Part shown: in pieces, positions 54,609 through 64,000 of the stretch
Position numbering within the stretch: position 1 is the first letter of the stretch
Layout: each line of letters opens with the position of its first letter
Assembly (NCBI GenBank): GCA_000727475.1
Contig: KL647310.1
Coordinates: 1,067,324 to 1,131,323 of the forward strand
Reading direction: 5' to 3'
DNA: 64,000 nucleotides
Source of the DNA: Sarcocystis neurona
Taxonomy: Eukaryota; Apicomplexa; Conoidasida; Eucoccidiorida; Sarcocystidae
The notes under the pieces: generated by a model
The model's input: only the letters and a program-made list of their open reading frames with translations
The model's database searches: none
Told to the model about the DNA's origin: nothing
Position numbers and translations under genes: made by a program

Positions 54609-57600
54609 CTGCGTGTGTGTACACGGGCACTGTGTTGTCGCGTGCAGCGCCGGTCCACGTAGATGCAGGCTGTAAGGCTACATCGGCGTAGATGAGTGGA
54701 CCACATATAGGTGTAACGCCCTACGTATTTGCGTTCACGAATAAATAAGCTAACGTATATATATGGACGTACAAATACCTGTGTATACATAGATATATGT
54801 ACGTGTCTGTACTTGTGGTGTAGACATCGTCAAACCCCTTTCGTCTGTATGACTCTCCAAACGGTACGGAAGATCAAGTGGGGCTTTCTTCCTTGTCGAC
54901 TGCAGCCGTCGACCACAGCCTGCGCTGGCGCATAGCTAACCTTATAGCATAGCACAGCTTATAGCTAACCACGCTATTAACAGGGCTGTTAATGACACAC
55001 ATTTTGCAATTTCGCTCACTGCGTGTGAGCAGCAGGATCCACTGCGTTAGAGGCAGCAGCAAATGCCTGCAGTTCTTACATACCAGTGACTCAGCAAATA
55101 CATTGAGGGATTCTGTGGCCGAGGAAACAACAGAAACGTGCGGCTCTGGTGACGCGTGACACAGAGCAAACGTTGTGAAACAGCTCAAGATGAAGACACA
55201 GTAACTTGGCGAAGTTCGCACCCGTCACCGCAGAAGCTGAAGGGGGAGAAATTTTATACTTTTAGTGAGGTACGTAGTAACAAACTACTCTGTGGTAACA
55301 TTATTACTTTGTATGGTGCGACGTTGTTATTTGAGCTGTTCCGCGCAACTGAGGCACACAGCTTTGTGTAGTGTGTGCTGCAGAATGTTTCTGTGCTGCT
55401 GTTCGCCGTTAGTGCCAGAGTCTGACTTCTTGTACGTATCCAGAAGGATCTTCTGAACTTCCACGACTCTTTTCATGCAGAAATACACCTACACGTAATA
55501 TGAAACTGGCCCGACTTCCTCGTGTATCTCACTTGTTGATCCACCCACTGGAGAAGTACTTTATATCGACGAGGTATGCTGTACCTTCAGCGCCAGGTTT
55601 TGACAATGCCGCTAATTTGACTTCGCGTCTGCTGTAGTAGAAGGAATAATTCTTCCTTCTTCAGTCTCACCAGTCTGAGCAGGACACCCAGCTCGCGCCG
55701 GTGTCAGGCGTATGTGGAAGTAGACAAGCCAACAGTTTCTTCGCGAAGGACGTACAGCGGTGGGACGGAGGCAGTGGGCTCAACTTTAAATAAGCGTGTG
55801 CATTCGCAGTCAGAGCTTCTCGTCGTGGTTTACAATGTGATTGCCTGCCATTCCTCATCACCCGAGATGAAACAGAATGTAGGAACAAGGACTTGAGGGC
55901 CATTTCTTCAATTCAGCCACCGTGGCCTCTTTAGCCCGTGAACCAGCTCTCCAGATTCTTTGCAACGTGAGTAACCGTCTGTTCTCTCATAGTATGTGGT
56001 ACACAGACGTTTGTCACCCGCCAAACACAAGGTTTCCAGAATTTTCAGCAGACGGTATGCTGTCAAGCCGACGAAAAGTACATGCATGTCTCGTATGCGT
56101 ACTGGAAGAGCTCGGGGTGCTCTGTATGGGTTCTGCTTCTATACACCACGAGGTGTGTTTTACTGAAAAATTCTGCCGCGAAGGCGATTCAACCTTTCAC
56201 AACAAATCGTATGTTCGTCACTTTCTTTGCAGAAAGTGAAGATCAAAGAAGTCTAACTATGCTTATATCGCGTGTATGTCTGCCGTTATTCCACCCATTT
56301 GACATGTCCGATGGAAATTGCACGCGTCGAAACTCTCAAGCTTCTAATAATAGTTCTCAATAACTGAATCACTTTGCAGTAATTTATGGTTCCCTAGCAC
56401 TAGGGGTGTGCAAAGCCGCCGTGAACTACTGTGTTCCGCAATTGTCACTGAGTTTGTACGACTCTGGATGTTAAAACGTCCGCCAATATCCAAGTAGCTG
56501 GACGAGCCTGAATCTGTGCAATCCTCAGCGACCTCGAACACAGCAGAAACCGGCCGGCTACCTAACTTGGTATTAGCTGTCAAGTAAGCGACCGCACTAT
56601 CGACGAAAATTACGACGCCGTTGATACGGTGTGAGTTAAACCTGTGCAGGACTTCCGCAGTTGGTCGTCAAACGTATGCGTGAGGGTCGCACTTGGTCCT
56701 TTGACGGACGTGCAAAAGCATGAGAACCACCTGACTGCGACGTGGTCATTTGCACCGTTATATCGGTACGGCACTGCGGAGGGTGTATTCTAAGGTATCT
56801 CAGTCCTTGGCGACAAATAACTCGTATTGCCCGCTTCGATCCTCTGTCAACCTTTCAGGCAGGACATAGTACTGTCTTCGTATACGAAAACTTCCGAGTG
56901 TTTCGTTCACTTGGGGAATCGTACTTAGTGGTACACTGGTAACTCGACGTGACCTTCCAAAATTGAGTGGTCGTTCTTTCGCGTCCAGCCTGAACACACG
57001 GCGGCCATTGAGTAACCTTTAAGCTGAGAAAATGTCATTGCCATATGTCAAAAAAATGTACGGACGGACAGGTAGATGGACACACAAAGATAGAAATTGC
57101 TCTGGCCCAGATACACACACCTATCAAACCTGATCCTCCTGGGCCTGACCCCCCGACAGACCCGACCGCAACCGACGCGTACATTGAGTTATACCACTCG
57201 TACCGCATTCTTTCGGTGCGTCAATCAGAGTAGAAGTCATGGCCCGGGGGAAGCAGTACCTTTATACTTGCCCCTTTGTTCAAGCCTATTTTGGATGAGG
57301 GCGGGAATCCCAGTAAAAATACCTGCAACTGCAGGGGAAACTAATCTTGCCGTGGGACACACTTACCTTGACCCGCCTCACACGTCCACCAGCACTTGTT
57401 CCCTCAGCCGCAGTAGAGAGACACTGCCATCCAGATTGACATTCCCAGACGTTGTGAATCCCCAAACAGCAATGTTGTACACGTATCAACATACATTCAC
57501 ATACAGATTCCTACGCGTTTCCAAGCTGCAACAAAAATGGCTCACATACATATGTACACGCGTACAAAAAGAGTCTATTCTACTCTTCGCGAAGACGATC

Positions 57601-57936
57601 TACGCAACCGTTACGGACACCAGAGCCACCATCGTGGGTGTTTCGAGTCCACCAGAACGTACACCGCTGGTAGCGTGTTGCAGCGAGACTTCTTGCTGTT
57701 CCTGTGCATTTGAAACTGTTCAAGACTCCGGCTGTACGGATACACATGTGAAAAGACACACATAGATGTAGCGTCCATGTGCGTTGATAATCATCATTAA
57801 TCTTGCTCTCCATGTGCTTCAGCTGCAATGGTGACCCCTGAACTCACACTTCATCACACTTACGCAAGCAGCGAAAAAGTTCTGCTGCAAGGCGCATGCT
57901 CGCCTCCGTGCATACACTTATTGGTGGTCATGTAGC

Positions 57937-58182
57937 CTAACGTACATTAAATATACGTACGTTAACATTCCGCCTGCACGGGCCTGGGACATAATGCAAG
58001 CCACCACTTAAACTGAAAAACTGAGCCACCTCGAGTAGCACTCCCGAACCCCTCGGTTCCGCTGTGGGGTGCATCTCTTCAACCGCTCCAGAGGCATCAA
58101 AGGTGGAACAGGCTATCTCTGAATTGTCGTCTACTTCACGATTTCTTGTCACGTCATACGGCAAACCCCTCTGTCCGGCCAT
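57937..58182 (-). CDS. Small ORF downstream of the kinase, unknown function
   Basis: 81 codons from a genuine ATG (MAGQRGLPYDVTRNREVDDN) to a stop, acidic first half and hydrophobic middle (GVLLEVAQFFSLSGG). It could be a first exon of a - strand gene, or part of the kinase 3' untranslated region. A + frame (58064-58498) overlaps without ATG. Confidence 0.3.
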   Translation of the reverse strand: MAGQRGLPYDVTRNREVDDNSEIACSTFDASGAVEEMHPTAEPRGSGVLLEVAQFFSLSGGLHYVPGPCRRNVNVRIFNVR

Positions 58183-58643
58183 CTCTTCTCGAATGCTCCC
58201 TTTGCCGCTATTTTCCCTGGCAGCTAGCGTGCGGGATGTGCCACGGCGTGCCTCCTGCTACTTGGTATCGCGTAAGTGCTGTGCTGCTTTGCCTACTCTG
58301 CAGCTCTATTCATCCCCCTCTGCTGCTCCTGCGCTGCTAACTCAGAGACTGCAACTAGATATGTGTCGCCAAAACAAGTTGGCACCTGCTGTGCTGCTGC
58401 TGCACTTTCTGGTCCGGCGCCTCTACCGCTGCTACGTCCAGCGTTTGCTGCAAACGTGGTGCTTCGTCGCCCTAGTTGTTGCTCCTGCATCCCTGTAGCT
58501 GCTGGGCACACGACCATTCTTCCGGCGCTCCTACGCCAGCCACTGCTGCTTGTGCGGCCTCTGCAGCAGCCTGTTTACTGGAGGCAACTCCACTTTGTCG
58601 TTCTGTGTGAAAAATACCTCTCCACTATTCTTGCAGCCTGTAT

Positions 58644-61600
58644 TTACAGGCCATCGGCGTAGAGCCCCTTCTGCAAAAAGGGATGCCCCAGCAGCCGCTC
58701 AGCGGACCACCGCTCAACAGGATCGATTTTTAGCATGCGCTCGAGGAAGTCGATGAATAAGTTGTCATCCACGCGCAAGCGCTGCCTCAGGCTGGAGGGT
58801 TTGGGCAGCAGGAAACGGAAAATTCTTCCTCCCTCTTCTGTGTTCTTCGTCACGGGTTTCGGCAATCCTTCTGCAGCAGGAACGCGAGCGCCAGTCGCTG
58901 TTGCTGCTGTTACCGCTGCTCCTGTTCCGCTGCATTCCTGCTGGGCTACCCCACCCCCGCCAAAGCAGGGCGGTCCACTTTCCACGCCCCCTGCTGTTGT
59001 ACCTGCTTCTTCAACTGCTGCTCTTTGCTCGCCTTCTCGCGGTGCTGCAGCCGCTACAGTAGGTGAGCCCTGCGGTTCTTCGCAGCCACTGGAGTCCTGT
59101 GATGCTCTCTCATATATGCGTTTTTCTCTCCCACTCTCAGCTGTAGCTCCCGCAGCCACTTTGTCACGGGCCACGCCTGCAGGCCCTTGAGCTCTGTTGC
59201 TCCCGTCCCACTCCCCGCCGTGTCCTTGCTGCTGATGTTGCTGCTGCTGATCAGGCATCCTGCTCAAACAGCCTCTGCTATTGTCGCAGCAGCTGCCCGT
59301 GCTGTGGCACGTGCTGCTGCTGTTGCTGCTCAGCCGTTCCCCCCCGCTCGCCGCAACAGATGCTCCGCGCAACCCTTGTGGCTGCGCCTGCGTGTCCTTC
59401 TCGAACTCGGCATCAGCCCTACCTCTCGCAGCAGCAGCTACTACCGCACCAACATCACGATCGACAGAAGCCCTTCCGTTAACACCCGCCGCAGCCGCAT
59501 CAGCAACCGCCCCCAGTGGGGCAGTAACACCACCACCAGCAGTTGAAAGGGCAGGAGGGGCGCTAGCTGGGAACGAGGGGTTAGTCTGTATCACGGTGTA
59601 TAAATACCCGTCAGCATCAAAAAGTGCGTGTCTTTTAGGACTGCTATGTACCATATACCACGGGAGCTGTCCTATTATACCGACTATTCTCGCCAGCAGG
59701 CTGTGGACGCCTTCGTTCATGAAAAGCACTACTCCGGTAAAAAGTTCGAACAGCACGCATCCGAGACTCCATATATCAATTTTGCTTCCGTAAGGTAGCT
59801 CCAGCAGCACCTCGGGCGCCCGGTAGCTCCGGGACTGCACGTACGCTATGAGTGCGTCGGAAGTCCTACAGCTGTTACCGAAGTCGATTAGTTTGACAGA
59901 CAGGTTTTCTGCTGCTGCTGCCGCTGCCGCTGCTGCAGCGAAGTCTCTCAAAGATCCCTGCGTGGTACACCCATCACCCCGCAGACGCTCTGCCGCAGCT
60001 GCTGCTGCTCTTTCCTGCTCCAGCCGCTGCAGCAGCCCGCTGCAATGAGCACCTGCTGTAGCTGCGGGAAGGGCGCTGGGAGAGACAGACGAGTTGCCGC
60101 AGCACGTCGGGGGCGGCAGGTGCGTAGTACGTGATGCTGCTGTCGGTCCTGCTGTTGGTGCTACAGTCTCCCTGCTCTCTGTGCAGCCACTTCCCACACG
60201 CGGACCCAACTGCGACACGCTGTCTTTCTCTACGCTTGGCCACGGACATGCTGGATCAGTCTGCGGCCGCTGGCACACTTGTCCCACGGGATGCTGCTGC
60301 ATCAGTAGCTCGTCGACCTGCTGCTGCTGCTGTTGCAGTTGCACGCAGGATTCTCCTGCATAGAGATCCGCACGCGTCAAGGGCCGCTGCTGCAAATACT
60401 GCTGCTTCTTCGGGCGCTCGTAGCAATCCTGCTGTTGCTGCAGCATACCGCTGGTGAGCGAAAACCGCTCCTGCTCTGCTTCCCCAGATTGCTGCACCAC
60501 GCACGAATCTTTCCTCCTATTGCTGCCGGTGTACGCGTTCTCCTCCACAAGTGCTGTTCCGGCTGCTGCTGTTTGTTGCCCAGAGACAGCATCCTGCGTC
60601 CTCCTGCTGTCGCTGCTCGATTGCACACTTCGGTAGAGCTGAGCAGCTGCCAAATGGGTCCTGACATTCTCCCCACTTACCCCTCCTCCTCCGCCTACCC
60701 CTGTTGCTGTTGCTTTCTCTTCTTCCGCTCCGCCTGCCGCGTCCAGCTGTGCCGTCCGCAGTCTTCCTCCTGCACCTGCTGGGCCTTCTAACGAAATAGT
60801 TAGCGTCTCTCCTGCCTTCGGTGGAACGCCATCCTCGCCTACTGATGCTCGTTCTCCGCCGTCGCCACCTCCGCCACCAGCAGGCTGAGCTGCTGCAGCT
60901 TCTTGGGCGACTTCTCGGATTATAGTCAACGGATGCTTCCCTGCAAGATCCTTATAAGTGGCGAGATCGGAGAGGAAGGAGGGCCGCAGCAGCACATTCT
61001 CCGGCTTCAGATCGCAGTGAATCACATGCAACTTATGGACGAAGTTCAGAGCTAACAGCAGCTCCCGCGCGACTCGCTGCACTCTGCCGAGCGTCCAGAA
61101 AGACGGCAGCTTCATCTTCTTCAAAGACGATGAGAAATGATACAAATTGTGCGAGAGCAGCTCTGTTACTAGCACCAGATGCTCTCGGTGGTAGAAGCAG
61201 TCAAGCAGCTGAACGTAGTGGAAGAGATCCGGGTCTCCGTTTGCTTGCAGATACCGCAGCGTCTTCACCTCGTCCAGCGATTGGTCCATGTACTCTTTCT
61301 CGTTTTTGATTATCTAAAACCATTCAACGGCGGCACCAGCAACCAAAGCAATAAAAATGCATATATACACATATATATATATACATATATATATGTATAC
61401 AGAGAGAGAGAGAGAAACGGAGATGTACGTGTAGACTCAGATATGCAAGAATACGGCACAAGTCTACGCAGAACAATGGGAGGCAGGAGAATACATAGAT
61501 GCACTACTGTTCCCGAAAGCACAGAGATATTCACTTGCCGATTCTTCGCATGCGTGAAGAGAGAGAAACGGTGAACCTCTCTCTGGAAATACAAAAATGG

Positions 61601-64000
61601 GTTGTGGACCAGGTTTTTTATAGACGAGTGCCTGGGGGACGCACGTGCGAACGCGTGGCGACGAAGATCGGAATGGACGAAGTCAAATGTAGACGAAGAA
61701 CAAAGAAGCCCGCGTGGAGTACCCAAGAGACACACAGGCGTCTGACGAAGGCGAGGAGGTTTTCGCAGTGAAAACTCACCTTCAAGCAAACGGGCTGTTT
61801 TGCTGCGGTGTCTATACACCGCAGACATCGCGAAAACGCGGCTCTCCCAACCTGCAAAAGCGAGCACGATCGCAGCGCGACACCCCGTCATTACCTGTTC
61901 ATGCGCGCCAGTCCGTCTGGATGAAACCGGACGCAGATATGCCTTAGTAGTTTGACTCTACAGGGGAAATATAGTTACGTGTATCTGTGTCCGTTATGCG
62001 GAACTTTGTACGGGGGGGGGGACCGGTCGGGAGTAAGTAACTCGCAGAAAGTGGTGCCTCCTGCTCATGCGTCACATATCAACAGAATACACACGCCTGC
62101 ATGCATCTGCAAATTTCTCACGAAGACACGCGTACATGCGCCCAGTATACCCACTCGGTCCACGTCCAGCACAGAGTATGAACAGTAGCGAACATCCACC
62201 TCACGCGGAAGCGTGTGTAGCCATGTACAGGGGGATTCGCGGATCTAGAAGCGGCCAGTCTTTCACGTTAGGGAGTCAAACATACATAGTCGCCACATCT
62301 CTACTGTCGCACACAGGTCGTATTTACAAGTTTTTGTTATGAGATATTCGCGTAAACACACAGGACATGCATGCCCGGTAGACACATACAAGACGGGGAG
62401 TGAAATCGTATACACTCAGGACGCACGTTTAGGCAGAGGACACCCTGTACTGGCACAACGTGGATAGGAATACCAGCATTCCTTCTACAAAAACGTTTTC
62501 AGATATCGTCAAAAAGTAGACGCATGCTACATCCACAAACGTGATTTGCTTCTCCGTGGTGAGTACGTCTACAGGTTTCGTCTGCACGTGTGACAAGCTG
62601 CACGTTCTGCTGGACGGCAAAAATGCTACCAGGTGTCTAGACGACCCTCAGCAGTGCACGTGCGGCAACGCGGCAAAAAGCAGCAGTACCGCAGCGACCG
62701 CAGGTAAAAAACAGCAACAGACGCTGCTCAGGCAAACAACACCACAAAAACGAGGCGGGGACGGGAGTCCAGCTACTGCGGCCTCGATGCAGCGACAACC
62801 CCAGAGCACCTCGACGCAGTCACGGGATAAGGAGCAGCGAAGAACTCGGCCGGGCCCTAGATCCAGCAGAGAGGCCAGAACAGCAAAGGAGCCACAGAAA
62901 GAAACAGGGGCAGCAACAGAATAACAGTGTTCGGACGAAGGCGTACCTCTTGCTGCACGAGGTAGCGACCGGCGAAGAGAGTGTCGACAGGAAGCACAAG
63001 TTCCCGGTGGTCTTCGAAGCCTGTTTTCCCTCTTTCAAATACGATCTTCAAGTGGAAGCAGTCGAACACGACGGAATTGGGCAGACGACTACCAGTCGAG
63101 ATGCTCCCGTTGTTGTTGCTCTTAAAGGAGCAACAGGCGCTGCATCCGCAGGAGCAGGAGCAACAGCTGTGCCCGGTGTCACGCTCCTGTATTTGCCCTA
63201 GCGAGCGGCTGCTAGTACTTGTCCCCGCCATCATATCCGACTCATGCATCTGCGAGTGCTTTACGCTGGTGAAGCCCTCGCTGCTATTTCTGTTGAGGCT
63301 TCGGTTGCTGCTACACGTGCTGCTGCGTCTGTCCGTGCGGACTTCTGCTGCTGCGGTTGCTGCTGAAATCTGGTCAATATGGGTCGCTACAAACGAACCC
63401 ACTGCTTCTTTCAGCTCGCCGGCGCTGCTGCTGCTGCTGCCGCAGCAAGCAACGCGCTGATCAACAGGAGCAGCGTGCTGCTGTAATACACTCGACTGGC
63501 TCTGACGCAGCAGTTGCGTTGAGGGTGCATCAACAGGAGCGGCAGAACCAGCAAGAGCAGGACAGCCTAGAAAAGTCAGCTGCTTCTCCTCCTTCCGCGG
63601 CCAGAGATGCTGCTCTTGACACAGCTTCTCTCTCTGATGTAGCTCGTGCTGCTGCCGAGGGAAACCAAGAATCTCGCTCCCGGCAACACGGACAGGATAA
63701 AAGGCATCGCCACTGCTCGCATGCAGCGGCACCACTTCACGCGCACTTCCCCTTAATGACCAAGCGAAATTCCCACCACCAGCGCCAACAGCCGCATCCG
63801 CCGTACCAGCAGTTGCCAATAGTTCATCGGCAACAGCACGTCCGAACGCCCCAGGGATGCACTCGGCTGCGTCTGTTCGTTCTGCGCGGCCGCAGCAGTT
63901 ACAGCTGCAGCAGCAGCTTTCAATCATATACCTACTCTGTTCCTGTTTTTGTCGAAACAGCGCGGCGTCGCCGTCGCAGTAGCACTCCCTCCAGGCGGCA
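58644..64000 (-). CDS. DYRK-family (plant-type DYRK) protein kinase, 5' end outside the window
   Basis: Three exons on the - strand: 64000-62947 (continues off the window), 61851-61780 and 61313-58644. All junctions are at phase 0 (GAG|GTACGC, CTTTTGCAG|G, AAG|GTGAGT, TTTTAG|A). Kinase landmarks in order: a leader KTGFEDHRELVLPVDTLFAGR, glycine loop VGRAAFSR, VCLK with the ATP lysine, FYHREHLVLVTELLSHNLY, HCDLKPEN (catalytic Asp codon 61011-61013), IDFGNSC (DFG codons from 59885), YVQSRSYRAPE with the activation-loop Tyr, and DIWSLGC. The leader, CLK-IIKN and DQSLDEVK motifs match the plant-type DYRK class rather than DYRK1/2 or Yak1. Two low-complexity inserts split the catalytic domain: about 335 residues between HCDLKPENVLL and the DFG (60917-59910) and about 250 residues before the final helices (59564-58818). 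All key residues are present, so it is probably active. Confidence 0.88.
61359..61413. repeat. TA-rich tract followed by a GA run in the second kinase intron
   Basis: Alternating ATATAC sequence (61359-61400) passes into seven GA units ending at 61413. It lies within the 466-base intron 61314-61779. Confidence 0.85.
62541..62924 (+). CDS. Antisense ORF within the first kinase intron, weak
   Basis: 127 open + codons without ATG. A GTCTACAG acceptor at 62573 is followed by a Cys-bearing segment (GFVCTCDKLHVLLDGKNATR, then CLDDPQQCTCG) that resembles a small disulfide-rich module, and then a basic Gln/Thr-rich tail. It lies opposite the kinase intron 61852-62946. It may be an exon of another gene or chance. 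Confidence 0.2.
   Translation: MICFSVVSTSTGFVCTCDKLHVLLDGKNATRCLDDPQQCTCGNAAKSSSTAATAGKKQQQTLLRQTTPQKRGGDGSPATAASMQRQPQSTSTQSRDKEQRRTRPGPRSSREARTAKEPQKETGAATE

Larger units (their letters stand above)
51635..58643. other. Repeat-poor block with weak exon candidates only
   Basis: 7 kb between two convergent genes (GYF ending at 51634, kinase ending at 58644). Candidates are listed separately. Other open stretches are noted here. At 53077-53376 both strands are open. 55158-55268 (+) has an exon-like frame with a GTACGTAG donor. 56029-56151 (+) is bounded by AG and GTGTGT and open in three frames (one includes DEKYMHVSYAYWKSSGCSVW). 57097-57765 is a long + frame without ATG. 53760-54390 and 56360-57040 show nothing. 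A T9 run sits at 53061-53069. Confidence 0.45.

Noticed and set aside
54874..55221. - strand frame with a signal-peptide-like start (YCVFILSCFTTFALCHA)
   Set aside because: There is no ATG in frame upstream of the hydrophobic stretch (a TGA precedes it), and the + strand over the same bases has a better bounded exon-like frame.
59187..59793. + strand frames over the kinase insert region
   Set aside because: Opposite the continuous kinase exon with DFG and APE motifs; composition is the complement of Ala/Gln runs.

Overview
The window looks like a piece of a draft nuclear genome of a coccidian apicomplexan, most likely Eimeria. The main reasons are very dense CAG/CTG trinucleotide repeats inside long open frames (runs of Ala, Gln and Ser), intron-rich genes with GT-AG signals, and an alternation of repeat-rich gene blocks with long repeat-poor blocks. 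No bacterial-type operon, ribosome binding site, rRNA, tRNA, CRISPR array or insertion sequence was recognised. A run of N at 50039-50587 is an assembly gap inside a CAG repeat.

Layout, left to right. (1) 1-8614 is repeat-poor. It opens with the 3' exons of a + strand gene whose product carries three cysteine-rich modules, best matched to the C-terminal beta domain of apicomplexan perforin-like proteins; the pore-forming domain would lie left of the window. (2) 8615-19922 is repeat-rich. It holds a single-exon 2228-codon low-complexity protein of unknown function and a two-exon RING plus PHD finger protein. (3) 19923-32500 is mostly repeat-poor. It has one clear gene, a 346-residue membrane protein on the - strand, plus several exon-like islands on both strands that I cannot join with certainty. 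(4) 32500-51634 is repeat-rich. It holds a few unresolved low-complexity frames and then a large + strand gene beginning at 35722 that encodes eIF2A, split by at least seven introns, one apparently with a GC donor. Phase-compatible exons continue from eIF2A through an Ala-rich exon and a Gln-rich exon into a GYF domain ending at 51634, so eIF2A and the GYF protein may be one polypeptide. (5) 51635-58643 is repeat-poor with only weak exon candidates. (6) 58644-64000 holds a three-exon DYRK-family kinase on the - strand, cut by the right edge. Its catalytic domain is interrupted by two very long low-complexity insertions.

The recognisable genes serve unrelated eukaryotic roles: membrane perforation, chromatin or ubiquitin reading, translation initiation and translational control, and protein phosphorylation. 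There is no functional cluster. The most interesting points are the possible eIF2A-GYF fusion, the split DYRK kinase domain, and the perforin-type C-terminal modules reconstructed from five small exons. Exon joins were done by eye from splice consensus, codon phase and family resemblance; none is backed by transcripts.
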